Source of the DNA: Sordaria brevicollis
Lineage: Eukaryota; Ascomycota; Sordariomycetes; Sordariales; Sordariaceae
DNA length: 64,000 nucleotides
Reading direction: 5' to 3'
Assembly: GCA_033439795.1 (NCBI GenBank)
Contig: JAUTDP010000001.1
Span: 930,001 to 994,000, forward strand
Below the pieces are notes generated by a model. The model was given only the letters and a program-made list of their open reading frames with translations. It was not told the origin of the DNA and ran no database searches. Shown here one piece after another: positions 47,095 through 57,440 of the stretch. The position numbers and the translations under genes are program-made. Within the stretch, counting starts at the first letter, position 1. Every line of letters starts with the position of its first letter.

Positions 47095-47216
47095 TCATAT
47101 GATGTTGGTGATGGTGGTGGCAGTGATGCTAGGCAGAAGCATCAGGTTGTAGTCGTGCACAATCACAATGTCTCCCGGCTTGTGGTTCTCGAGCTCGAGC
47201 TCAGTGATCTTGTTTG
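47095..47216 (-). pseudogene. Fragment of a trehalose-6-phosphate-synthase-like gene (GT20)
   Basis: After a proper intron end on minus (ACTAAC branch site, then CCCTATAG acceptor at 47,217) the exon reads NKITELELENHKPGDIVIVH followed by DYNLMLLPS, then a stop at 47,095. The PGD-hydrophobic-VHDY-LML-P pattern is the conserved core of GT20 trehalose-phosphate synthases (yeast Tps1 has a closely similar stretch). No catalytic part downstream remains: within about 8 bp of the stop the sequence runs into the truncated small-gene copy on the other strand. A possible upstream exon lies at about 47,330-47,450 minus. It is a gene remnant, not a functional enzyme. Confidence 0.5.
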
Positions 47217-47229
47217 CTATAGGGAACGA

Positions 47230-48580
47230 GGCATGTTAGTAATTTTGAACTCCAAGAATGACCAGGCTCTGGTCCGGCGACGAGGATGTGAGACGGAGAA
47301 GACACTGGAACTGACGCAGCGGCGAGAGCCATGAAGGCTGATGTTGGCCTTGTAGCCTCTCTCTGAAGTCCTTGTAGCCCTCAGTCCCCTTGGCAGGAGT
47401 CTCGGCGTAGGGGCCGGACTCTCCGCGGAGGGCGTGCACTAGGACCGGGAGGCTGGAGGGAGGACTGAACCGACTCAATCTCTTCAGGGAAAAGGGACCC
47501 AAAGAACGGCGAGCTTCTGGCTGGTGGTGGCTGCGTGAGCCGTAGACCGTCGGTGTCTTTTTGCGTTGGAGTGGAAGAGAAACTTGACAGTGAGGAATTT
47601 GTGAGAAAAGTGGAAGAAAGGACAGAGGCGGGGCGACCGGGACGAAGGAGAAATAGAATGGCACCCGTTTGCGTTGCCCCAAGGCACCTGACCCACTTGT
47701 CCTGTGTCGGCCCCAGAGTCGAGTAACTTGTACCAAAGTACCCCTAGCAACTACCCCTCCCGATATCACAGTTGGAAGCTTTCAGGGAAAGAACGAATAT
47801 CCCAAAGTGGCACGACGGAGCTCTTGAGTCACCGGAAGGGTGCATGAAATTGGAATTGGCAGGGTCATATGAGCGTCTTCCAAGCGGGAGCAAAGTTTTC
47901 ATGATCTGACTGTTGATCACTCTTGCCTCTTGCCGAGATTTTCACATTACGTCTGATCATTCCATCTTTCTGTCATCTCGTCCTCCCGTTTGAACCCCCG
48001 CTTGAATTGCTCCGGGCTAGACCTGCCCAAACTCCCTTGCGTTGTCCCACTTTGTGTTGGGCTTCCTGGCCTCGCTACCCCGGGGAATGTTCACTCTGGG
48101 CCAGAAGTGTCAATCGTGAGATCACGCGCTTGCCTTGTAGCGGGCAAAGGAACATGTACTCAAACTTATTCACAGCGAAGAAGAAAATCTGTGAGAAGGA
48201 AGCGCTTCTCGGTTGAAGACACTTGTCTTTATTGGGGCATGGAGTGCCGGACTTGTGTTGCCTGATCGATCTTTGCTGTAGTTGCCTTCAGGTTCAAATT
48301 CGTTCACTGGCTTGCACCATCCACAATGGGTAGAGGTACCTCTAGACCGGCTACATGTGGACACTCGGTAATGGCACTCCAAACAACACTCCAATCTGCA
48401 AGTGGAATCATTCACGTAGAGGTAGAGACGTAGCATAAACAGCAAATGGTGAACTCGTTGATTGGAGGAGGAGAAGGAGGAGAAGGAGGAGAAGAAGAAG
48501 AGTGAGGCAAAAGATGAAGGACCTCAAACCACCTCCTGGACTATGTACAAGAATAACAAGCCATTAACACGGCGAACAAT
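47230..48580. other. Spacer, no supported gene
   Basis: A minus frame of 177 codons at 47,236-47,769 may contain an upstream exon of the trehalose-synthase-like fragment (a GTCAGT donor near 47,318), but it is not recognisable. A (GGAGGAGAA)n purine stretch lies at 48,463-48,500. A perfect TAGAGGTACCTCTA palindrome lies at 48,331-48,344. Confidence 0.4.
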
Positions 48581-48591
48581 GAGATGTCTCA

Positions 48592-49067
48592 TCAGTAAAT
48601 CCCCCTCGGTTCCCCCGCTGGGTACGTGCAAAGCACACCGAGAGACCAGAAGTCTCCCAGAGACCAGAGTTGCCCAAAATGAGACACTTGAACGCTATAG
48701 ACAGAAACGCCGCTCCTTCCCCCATCGCCGGCCGGGTCATGAAGTCCGAAGAGCAACACCAAACGAACCATTTCCTTAATCATGTTTTGGAATGCTCGCG
48801 GGCGGGCAATCTCGTGTTCGGCGTCGGGCTTTTCAAGGAGATTTTCGAAGTAAGTCCAGTCTGACAAGGCTGGTGGTGATCAGATTGTGGTGGTTGGGGA
48901 AAAGAAGAAGGGCTCGGCTGTCTCCTGCAGTGAGAACAATTGAGGTTAGCATTTTCTGAAAGCCCACAGGCCTGTATGGAAAGTGGAAGTGCAATTTACC
49001 TTGTCGATCTTGAAGGAGTTCCGTCTGTTTATCACTTCTGTGGCCAACGCATGTGCTTCGAAGGCGC
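48592..49067 (-). pseudogene. Unidentified two-exon gene remnant with one in-frame TGA
   Basis: On minus, an exon 49067-49000 (acceptor CTGACAG, donor GTAAAT) and an exon starting 48,924 (acceptor ACTGCAG; branch site GCTAACC) join in one frame: NRRNSFKIDKETAEPFFFSP, then after a few codons TGA, then LSDWTYFENLLEKPDAEHEI and on to a stop at 48,592. The single TGA (CGA would need one C-to-T change) is the only break. A leader with a TATA-like TATTTAAAC lies at about 49,550, and a 5' exon with three repeats of CCTAGCGACTT (49,340-49,445) comes before the first intron (donor GTAAGTC near 49,167). The family is not recognised. It could be a living gene if a small unseen intron removes the TGA. 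Confidence 0.45.
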
Positions 49068-49337
49068 CTGTCAGGAAAGCGAGTGTTAGATGACGACACA
49101 AGCAGAGTTTGAACAAACAGGCGAGTGGCTGTCCGTAGAAAAGCAGGAGAAGAAAAAAAAAGAAGACTTACAGGAGAATCTCTCTCTCCTCTCCCTGACG
49201 CCCCAGGCCAGGGTCGCGGTTGAGGTGGGAGGCGGGAACCCTGGCCTGGAGACGAGTCTTGAGAACGTCGCGGGGTGTTGTGATGGCAGAAATACAAGTG
49301 TCGAAACTGCATGATGGCGCACAAAAGGCAGCTCATA

Positions 49338-49455
49338 AAGTCGCTAGGGGAGACCCCACGGAGGGCTTTGAAGTCGCTAGGGAAGATGGAGCTCAAAGCT
49401 CATGAAGTCCGGAGGAGATGGAGCCATGAAGTCGCTAGGGAAGACTTCGAAGCCC
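49338..49455. repeat. Three imperfect repeats containing GTCGCTAGGG
   Basis: AAGTCGCTAGGG(G/A)AGA recurs at about 49,338, 49,371 and 49,430 with related GATGGAGC words between. It lies in the probable 5' exon or leader of the minus-strand remnant at 48.6-49.1 kb. Confidence 0.6.
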
Positions 49456-49559
49456 GAGGGGCTGCAGAAAAGATGGAGGGTTGAGATAATGAAGAAGAAA
49501 GGAAGAGGTGAGAGGATGGGAGACAGATGGTGGGGTGGACTGCTCGTTTAAATATGCCA

Positions 49560-50700
49560 CTCATCTTCCTCGCCAGAGTTGACAGAACACAACGGGGTCC
49601 CTAAGAATCTACCAGGTCTTGAAAGTCTTTCAGAGGTACCACGCCATACAACGAGCGCTACAAAGGTACAGCGAGCATACAACAAGACAGAGTCACTTTC
49701 CTGCAACCCGTTGCAAAATTTACCGACGAGAGCACTTTCCTTGGCAAAGAAAAGAAAACTCTACGGTCCAAATTCGGCCATGCAGGCTCCCGCTTTACCC
49801 TGGGCATTTGCAACTGCTTCCTTCAGCCCTTGCCATTTTGGGAGGAGCCTCTACGGCCTGATCTGTGATTTTAAGCCGAGAATGAGGGGTGTCTCTAGTG
49901 GGCGAAAGAAGAAGGGTGGATCTCGAGGGTGGCAGGCACGCTGATGATATCCAATCAGTACCTACCTCTAGGTACCTGTAGAAGAGTGGGATTTGAAGAA
50001 TCGAGGCCTATTCCGTCTGATGTTCGGTTGTTATCTATTTTGCGGTAGAATAGTCAGAATAGGAAGAGGGGAGGGGCCTTACCAGGCTGCCGTCAGGAAC
50101 GCGATGGTCGAGCACGCTCAAACACAACTCGAAATCCTTTCGAAAGCGCCTTGATAACAAACTCACGCCATCACTCCATCTTCTTCCAAATCTCTCTCGC
50201 CTTCAACTTCTCACAAGCAAGTCCCAAGATCCAAGAAGAAACCACTATCCAACACATCAAACCTCTTTCCTGCTGTAAGTCTCCTCAGCCATCTCTCCAC
50301 CACCACCAGGCAAACCAGGGCAGCCAAGAACACCAAGAACCCCAGGGCAAAAGAAGAAGGCACAAGCCAGGCCGTGACGGCCACTTCCAAGCCCTTCCAG
50401 ACTGGGGCGAGCAAGGAGTGACCCAAACCCTCTCACATCCTCGTCAGAAGCACTCATATTGCTCCTTCCATATCCGTTGTGTCGATTCGCAAAGACATCC
50501 CTGCTGACTTTGACCTTCGTTTAGCTCCACCCTCGTCACAAGGTCAGTCCGCGGTACCTGCAGGCAGCTACTCCCCTCTATACCTACGCCGATTGCCAGC
50601 TCTTCCGCTTCCACAAGAATCTCGATCTCAACCATCGCCTTCCATACCCAGAAGAAAGGAAGCCACCCTCTTGAACCACAGCTAACCCAGCTCTTCCTCA
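49560..50700. promoter_or_regulatory. Upstream region and probable 5' leader of the 50.7-kb gene
   Basis: No separate gene is seen. The stretch from about 50,150 to 50,700 is pyrimidine- and CA-rich like Neurospora leaders. It contains CTGTAAGTC (possible donor, near 50,272) and ends with a GCTAACCCAG branch-like site and TCTAG acceptor at 50,706, which suggests a 5' UTR intron. Confidence 0.4.
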
Positions 50701-50720
50701 ATCTAGACCATCAAACCACC

Positions 50721-50924
50721 ATGCGCCGAGTTTCATTCTTGCGATTTTTCTTCGCCGCCCTCCTGGTGACCTGGTGGGTCCACCACCAGGTCCGCGACTG
50801 GCAGCTTCGAGCCGCCCTCACGGCCGCCTGGCGCCTGCCGGGTCACCGGGAGAAGGCCGTCGCCAACATGCCTGGGACGGGGACCAGAGGAAAGCTTCGG
50901 GGAGGAGAGACCCTCTACCTCTGA
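50721..50924 (+). CDS. Small single-pass membrane or secreted protein (67 codons)
   Basis: The ATG has a good context (ACCACCATGC) 15 bases after a likely AG acceptor. The N-terminus MRRVSFLRFFFAALLVTWWV is a signal peptide or signal-anchor. The rest is basic and ends MPGTGTRGKLRGGETLYL before TGA at 50,922. No intron is needed. Parts of it are duplicated nearby: its first ~80 nt at 47.0 kb and its last ~70 nt at 53.7 kb. The word GGAGAAGGCCGTCGCCAACA is shared with the 3' end of the 55.4-kb gene, another short protein with an N-terminal hydrophobic segment. The function is unknown. The duplicated copies and codon pattern make it more than a chance frame. Confidence 0.5.
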   Translation: MRRVSFLRFFFAALLVTWWVHHQVRDWQLRAALTAAWRLPGHREKAVANMPGTGTRGKLRGGETLYL

Positions 50925-53690
50925 GTCCGCCCAACACATTTGCCCAAGGACAAGACGAGGTAGAGGGGGGACGACACCGCGGGCGGGGTCGACGCTGGGG
51001 AATTTGGGGGTTCGGAAAGGAGTTGGGGCTGGGACCTGGGACTGGGGCCTGGGGGTTGGGGGTTGCTGACTTTTGTCAGCCAAAAATGCCATCACCGTTC
51101 GTTTGTGCTGCTGCCGTTGAAGTTGATCCTTTTCGCTACTCTGTGATTGTCCTCCTAGCGGGAGGTAGGTATTCCTGCCGTGATAAACTTCTTCGTAGAC
51201 TCCTTGAAACGTGAAGGGCTTCCCGCTCCTTTTACAAAGCCTGAACGATAAGTGCCGCCTCAACTGTGTGATTCCGTAAGAAAGTGTCATTCGAATGTCT
51301 TACTGCCCTTTCAAAGACTTTAATCCTTCTTCAAAGGGCACCTACTTTCGGTTTAGTTTTTCTTGATCCAGACTCCCTCCTCTTTCCATCACCCTGCTCA
51401 GTGCCCCTGTGAATGTTTTGCGCGGGAAGCAGCATTGAAGCCTTCCAACTGTGCAAGCAAGAAAGGAACATGAAGGGAAGAGGCGCAAGAGACATAAGAA
51501 TTTGTGTGAGAGGAAGAGCGGTTCGATGCCCCTGGTCTCTCATGCTGTTAAGAGCAAGTTCCTGGTCTAGACGACCTAGAGGTACAGCTGGTCAAGACCT
51601 TCCGAGTTTCCTTTGACGCTTTTGGGCACCTCTTATGTTCAAGAGCCTGGTAGTGCCTGGCTTGGCTCTGTTCTTGATATAACGACCGAGGAAGTCCGGT
51701 TCCGTTGGTTCAAGTTGCCGTGATGACAACAAAGTTGACTGCGACAACTGCTTCCTCAACTGGCAAAAAGATCCAGTCAACCACTCTACCAAGGCTCAGT
51801 CCAAGATTGAAGCCGCCCAAACCATTTAACAGACCTACCAAAAGCAGTCAGACGTTGCACGTACCTTATCGGTCAAAGGGGTGCTGCCACGGCAAGGCCC
51901 AACCTGCAAGTTAACTGATACTGGTGAAGATGAAAGGCGACTCCCTCTTTGTCTTGGGTTTTCTTGCCGAGTTCAGTCCAAAGAGCATCATGCTTTCTCA
52001 GACACAGCGTTTAGACTTTCTATCTCTTGATGTCAACCAGGGGCACCCTCCAAAAGGCCACGCCCCATCCTTTCCGTCCCAGACAGTCCGTTGCTGCTTG
52101 AAAACCGTTTGCTGTTGTTTGCTGTCCCTTCTTTGAACGGGATCATGATGATGGAAATGCCAGGCTCAAACAAGTGGAAAGAATCAGGACCAGAGACGTT
52201 GCTGCGAGACGAAATCATCTGCAGCGTTGAACAGGAACGCTGGAGACACTGCTGCATATGCCATGCAATGCAGTCAAGAACGCCTGTGAGTTGCATGCTC
52301 CCAGAGCCCCCAGGATTCCTATAAGAGAACCCATGCCCCCATGCTTCTCTCGTCCCTTTTTTCTCCATTCCCATCATCATCCCATTCTTCAAGTCTTTCA
52401 ATCTTCTCCAAAATCCAAAAACAACAACAAAAAAAACCAAAAAAAAAAAAAACACCCTTCTTCCAAGCATCTTGGAGCTTCTCCACTTCTTCTTTGCCAG
52501 TTTCCAACACAGAGCGACCCACTTTTCTTCCTCTTTCAGGTACCTCTTGGATCGCATCCTTATCATCATTTCCTCCATCGATTATCAGCAGTATCATTTT
52601 CCGCCTTTTCCATCTTGGTTGTTCCATGTCTCACCACCTGACATGAGGTAAGCTCTCCGAATTTTCCGCGTCTTATGGTTTTCCTTCTCGTTGCCTCTGC
52701 TAATACTGGGTTCCGTTTTCTGCATCAAACAGTCGCTCATCCTCAAATCTTCCCTCACCGCAGAGGCCGGCATACACTTGCTTGGCGACGATCGCACGGT
52801 TAGTTTGTCCCCGAGACCACCCTGAATCTTCCGCCCTTGCCTTCTCCTCCATTCGTTTTGAGTGCCGTACTATTCTGACCACCCTTCCATCACGGACTAC
52901 AGGCCACCTCTGCCGTTGCAATCCATCCCTTGCTAGTCGTAGCCGATCCTTCGATCAACACCCTGCCCCTGGGCTTGGCCAACAAACGGCCAATAAACAA
53001 CAGCGAACTCGATCGGTTTCAGTCAATGCCACCTGGATTTAACATCAATACCATCCTTACCAAAATCTCCTAACAATATCGATACTTTTTCTCCCACCAT
53101 CACCGACCGGTCGAGGAAGCCAGCGAGGGAGCGAGCAAGCGAGCGGTTGTCATCAACCACAAACACAAATCCACTTGAGTCACCAGGACCAGGGGCAGGG
53201 CTGGAAGCGCACACAAACCCTAACCTTGCAGTTTCCCCTGCCTCCTCTCTCCTCAAAGGTTCTGACAACGCCGTTCCACCGTTGCGGACCACTACACCTC
53301 CGGTCGTAGGAAGAACCGTTCGTGGGAAGGGAAGGGAAATCTTTTCACCCAACGCGACCCAACATGTCAAGCCAATCTGGCCTCGTTCGTTATCGCAATT
53401 CAGCAGACAAATCACTCCACCAACTAAGAAGGGCCATGCACCACCACCCACGAAATCAAGAAAGAGCTCTCAATCTGTCAATCCTCATCGTGTCTGGACC
53501 TGGTGAGCTACTGGGAAGCAACGAAGAGACGAGCAGGACGAACAGCGAGGGTAGTACGGAGACCCTGTGGGCAGGCGTTAGCAACCCGTCCCCAGGAGCA
53601 AGCACCCGGACTTGAGGGAGAAAAGATTCTTCAACTGGCCGATGGAGGGCGCGATACCTAGTTGGTTTATCGTGGAGGGGAGCGGGGCCT
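50925..53690. other. Spacer, no supported gene
   Basis: Short frames occur on both strands without recognised motifs. There is an A-rich run at 52,423-52,453 and a GGGGTTGGG-type G-rich run at 51,000-51,065. A plus frame at 53,363-53,615 (starting MSSQSGLVRYRNSADKSLHQ) looks coding-like but has no other support. Confidence 0.4.
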
Positions 53691-53696
53691 GGGAGT

Positions 53697-53767
53697 CGGC
53701 CGTCGCCAACATGCCCGGGACGGGGACCGGAGGAAAGCTTCGGGGAGGAGAGACCCTCTACCTCTGA
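53697..53767 (+). pseudogene. Copy of the 3' end of the 50.7-kb small gene
   Basis: About 70 nt, from GGCCGTCGCCAAC to the TGA at 53,765-53,767, match the end of the 50,721-50,924 gene with two transitions (MPGTGTGGKLRGGETLYL). Similarity stops at the stop codon. No N-terminal part is present, so this is the complement of the fragment at 47.0 kb. Confidence 0.6.
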
Positions 53768-53884
53768 ATTTGGACTCCTGGAGACCTGGCCTGACGTAGC
53801 GTCTCCGGGGAGAGTGCATGTGACGACTACGACCACTACAACCTTCTTGACTTCTTTTTTGGGGTTTCATTCATTATCCCATTC

Positions 53885-54511
53885 TTACATGTATCTTAGT
53901 ACATTCCGGGGTCTGTTCATGGGAAGCATGTAACTGTTGTCTTCCCGGCTGAGTCCGTTGGGGGATGTGTGTTCCTGGATTGGGGTGGGCGGCGGCGGCG
54001 GCGGCGGCAGACGGGCCACCGCTGCTGGCTCATGAGTTTCGGTTGGCTTCTTCTTGTTCTTCCTGTTGTCCTTCTCTTCGTCCTTCTTCTTCTTCTTCTT
54101 CTTCCTCTTCCTCTTTTCTTCTTCAGGTAGCGAGAGCAGATAGACAATCCAGTTGAAACCACTTCCGTGCTTTTTGTGTGTTCTCAGTGAAATTACATGT
54201 GACTGTTTTATAGAGGCGCTTAACCTTCGACGGCCAGCACAGTGAGCCCTGCTCTTTGTGGTGACCTGATGGTCTAGAGGTAGGTTTGCTGAGAAAATGC
54301 TGACTGACCTAGGGACCTCAAAGAACTTCTTGCAATGGCAGCCGCTTATAAATGCAAGCAATACTTTATGCACAAGAAAGTTGACCACTTCTTTGTATAG
54401 TTTGGCAGTGTTCTTGGTGGTTGCAAGGCATCTTAGATGGGTTTCAGCATCACCTGTGATGTCCCCCTTCTTGATCCACGCTGGCCGCACAAAGTCCCCA
54501 AAAAAGGACAC
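53885..54511 (-). CDS. Unidentified frame, Lys/Glu-rich with polyproline C-terminus
   Basis: A minus frame of about 208 codons without an ATG at its upstream end, so it would be an internal or last exon. Its beginning contains GDFVRPAWIKKGDITGDAET and HLRCLATTKNTAKLYKEVVN. The C-terminal half is highly charged (a run of Lys, then Glu/Asp/Lys), followed by eight prolines encoded by the GGC-rich tract at 53,986-54,008 and a tail ending RPRNVLRYM. I recognise no family. The middle (54,200-54,300) is less protein-like and may be an intron. It could be part of a pseudogene. Confidence 0.35.
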   Translation of the reverse strand: MSFFGDFVRPAWIKKGDITGDAETHLRCLATTKNTAKLYKEVVNFLVHKVLLAFISGCHCKKFFEVPRSVSIFSANLPLDHQVTTKSRAHCAGRRRLSASIKQSHVISLRTHKKHGSGFNWIVYLLSLPEEEKRKRKKKKKKKDEEKDNRKNKKKPTETHEPAAVARLPPPPPPPTPIQEHTSPNGLSREDNSYMLPMNRPRNVLRYM

Positions 54512-54519
54512 TTGACAAG

Positions 54520-55400
54520 AACTCCGCGAAACTGGAATATGAAAGCGACAGAATGACTGGAATCATGCTTTTGGATAGGTTCTGTCTTGCTATCAACTTG
54601 GTGTCTTCCTCGCGAGATGTGGTGGTCCGATTGCACCGGCGCCCCACCCGGCCCCGACCACGGGGGCCGAGGACACTCAATCACAACTTCCCAAAAAGAG
54701 ATCGTGAATTGAACAAAGTTCAGAAGAGCCTTTTAATGATGATTCATTAGCATGATGCATGGGAAACCCTTGCTGGCTGGCGAAACAACTCATTGCTGAA
54801 CAAGTGTCCGCAGCGGGACCGTCGCGGGTTCACGGCTTGGTCGGTACATGACCATGAGCAACGAACAAGAACATCACAACAAATAACTACGAGAACAAGA
54901 ACACAATGTCAAACAAGGCAATGCAATTACAAGTGTGTGAAGGGTGCTTCAATCGGTGAACAAGGTGTAGCTACCTGCCCGCTACCAGTGCTATATCTGC
55001 CCGCTCCCCTTGCAAAAGAGGATGCTCCAACCTCAACCGGAGCCTTCCGAGCCCGAACAGTCCAACCCAGAATATATCACTCCACCCCGCAGCGGACATA
55101 TAGCTAACCGCCGAAAGGGTAAACAATGGAAGCATCGGTGAACATGACGAGCTACATGTAGTGGACGACCACGCACCACCGGAGTATCTTGGTTCTGCGT
55201 CATCTTGAAGCGCCCTGGGGCGTTGGCTGTGGTGTGGGAGTTCCAGCTCCAGCTCCTGGCGGACCAGAGAACAGCAACCCTGTATGCAAGAGAGCAAAGG
55301 GTCAGCACGGTCACGCGAGTGCAATATGATGGTTGGGAAAGGCAGAATGAAGCTGAAATTGGAGGCGAGGACATACTTGCAACTGTTCCTATCACATCTC
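54520..55400. other. Spacer, no supported gene
   Basis: Several overlapping frames, none with a recognised motif. It includes the 3' flank of the minus-strand gene at 55.4 kb. A GC-rich stretch (GGCGCCCCACCCGGCCCCG) lies at 54,639-54,657. Confidence 0.4.
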
Positions 55401-55406
55401 CTCCCA

Positions 55407-55736
55407 TCAACCAACAACATTGTTGGCGACGGCCTTCTCCTCAGCGGCCTCGGTCTTCTCGGGCTTCGCAGCAGCAGCGGCGGCACCGGTGATCTCGGCG
55501 GGGGCGCCGGCAGTGGTGATGGGCTGGGCGGGGGCGGCAACGGTGGTGATGCAATTGGTACCATTGCCGCCCGCCTCGCCAGCGACACCCCCGCCAATGT
55601 TGACGCGGCAGGGGGTGCCGCTCTGGCGCAGAGTCTTGCCCATCTGGGCCCAGAGCACAAGCCAGTAGACAAGTACCAGCAGGGCCAGTGCCGGGATGAA
55701 GTGCCTGGCGGGGCGCATTGTGAGAACGGTGGGCAT
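55407..55736 (-). CDS. Small single-pass membrane protein with Ala/Pro-rich tail (109 codons)
   Basis: ATG at 55,736, with a second in-frame ATG six codons on (MRPARHF) that may be the true start, and TGA at 55,407. Residues about 13-30 (FIPALALLVLVYWLVLWA) form one hydrophobic segment, so the protein is probably anchored in the secretory membrane or plasma membrane. The rest is rich in Ala, Thr, Pro and Gly and ends in an acidic EKTEAAEEKAVANNVVG. A 5' UTR intron is clear: donor AG/GTGAGA at about 55,903 and branch CTAACTC plus CCGCAG acceptor at about 55,757. A probable upstream UTR exon begins after CTTTCAG near 56,105. No family is recognised. Its EKAVAN segment matches the 50.7-kb gene at DNA level. 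Confidence 0.6.
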   Translation of the reverse strand: MPTVLTMRPARHFIPALALLVLVYWLVLWAQMGKTLRQSGTPCRVNIGGGVAGEAGGNGTNCITTVAAPAQPITTAGAPAEITGAAAAAAKPEKTEAAEEKAVANNVVG

Positions 55737-55739
55737 TTC

Positions 55740-56340
55740 AGGAAAACCCTAAGCTGCACTGCGGGAGAGTTAGAGGTAGAAAAAACAAAGAACTGGGTGA
55801 GTGCGAGCACGAGATGGAAGAGGGCGAGGAAAAGAGACGACTGAGAGGAGACTGGCGCTGTGTGAGGAGGGGGAATGTGTACTTGGACGGGCAAAATCTC
55901 ACCTGGAAATGAAGGAAAATTCTGGAGGGATGCTCTGAGAAAGAGCAGGGACCACGGACTTGACTATCGCTCTTAGTCAGATTGATCTCACGTTTGGGAG
56001 GAAGAGGCCGCCATCGACGACCGTAAGGGGAGAAAACCAACCTTGGGATGGCTTGGGAGCCGGCGATAGCACTTTGCAAGCTGGCCGTGGGGAAACTAGA
56101 ACTGAAAGGAGAAGCAAGTGTCAGTACGACCTCAGGGAGAGCTGAAGTTGAGGGATCTGGTGATGGACAAGACATACTCTTGATGCGATCCCAAATTTCG
56201 TTGCTTGCGAGATCAAGAGTGTGGTGGGTGAACCTGCCAAAGACCTGTTGTTGTTTGAGGCTGGAGACAAAAGTTGATGGTGAGAGAAAAAGTTTGAGAG
56301 GAAGATGGAAAGATTGGAGGGGTAGAAGAGGGAGGGCGGG
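55740..56340 (-). promoter_or_regulatory. Leader and promoter of the 55.4-kb gene
   Basis: The minus strand here is pyrimidine-rich with intron-like signals (CTGACAC branch site and TTTCAG acceptor near 56,105; GTGAGA donor near 55,903). A long open minus frame across the stretch is best explained by the low stop content of such leaders. Confidence 0.4.
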
Positions 56341-57440
56341 AAATAAATCAGTCGAGGGCAGAGGGGAGATTTGTGCGCTCTCCCGGTCACGAAAAAGGTA
56401 CATTGAACTTGTACCTCCACGTCTTTCCAGGTCGGCCACAAGTGGCCCGATCCAGAGCGCTCGTAGCCGTGGCTTGAAGCTGCCTCCTTCCCTCTTTGAC
56501 AACCGGTTGGCTCCCTAACGCCAAGTGACGCGGCTCATGTGGACAGAGGACTTGCCCTCCCGGCAAGGATCCGCTCTCTTCGATGGTCCAGTGACTTGAC
56601 TTTGGTCTAACCCCGTGTAATCTCAGACGCTGCGGCTTGTTTCCTATTGCGAGGAAGGTGCTGGGCTTTACGTGATTCCTTCCTGATGTCCAAGACTGAG
56701 TGACTGCCACTCATGGAATGGACAACCTGCTCAGGACAGGGGTACTTCTTCTTGAATCGTCTAATATGACCCCTCGCAGTATGAGATGAGCTGTGCTTGT
56801 TGTCGTTCGCGAGGAAGGAAGTGCCAGGTCTCTGGAGCGGATGACGCGAGAGACGATGAGGCGGGGCACCTCTCGCCGGTTGCCGTCAACAAATTTTGCA
56901 AAGCTTCTGTCGTTAAGCAAGAGCGACTCTTGCCATTCACTCAAGCCCACCATTCCAAATACCAACCTCGAGGGTCTCCCAACATCTCTCGTTCTCAGTT
57001 TCCTCTTTTTCTTCCATCGAAGTCGGCACACTTCTGTTCCTCGTGGTCGCGTTCACATCGGCTCACAAACCTCCTTCTTCTTCTTCAGACAAACAGCGTC
57101 ATACGCCACCACAACGTGGTGTCTTCAAAGAGGCTGCAGACCTTCCAAGCCTGCCATGCCCATACATCGCTTTGCCGGTGTTGAAAAGGGAAATCCGTCC
57201 AAGGGTTGAGCGCCAGCTTCGAATCTTTCCTCGCTAGAGGTACCAGTACCCCAACGATAAGCGTTTCGGTCTTGTTTCTCCCGGCGCTCCCTCGAGCACA
57301 CGATCACCATCGACGTCCTTCTCCTGGAGGTCACCCGCACAACCACCCGGTAAACCCTGATCTAGCCCGCAAGCCACTTCGGCGGGCAATAATTTCCATG
57401 CCGCGGATATCACTTCGTGGCCCGCTCTGTCCTGCCACTG

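Noticed and set aside
46579..47334. 251-codon plus frame as one gene
   Set aside because: It crosses the truncated small-gene copy in another frame and the antisense trehalose-synthase-like exon; only one hydrophobic stretch is notable.
55738..56502. 254-codon minus frame
   Set aside because: It overlaps leader introns and promoter of the 55.4-kb gene; pyrimidine-rich DNA has few stops. No motif.
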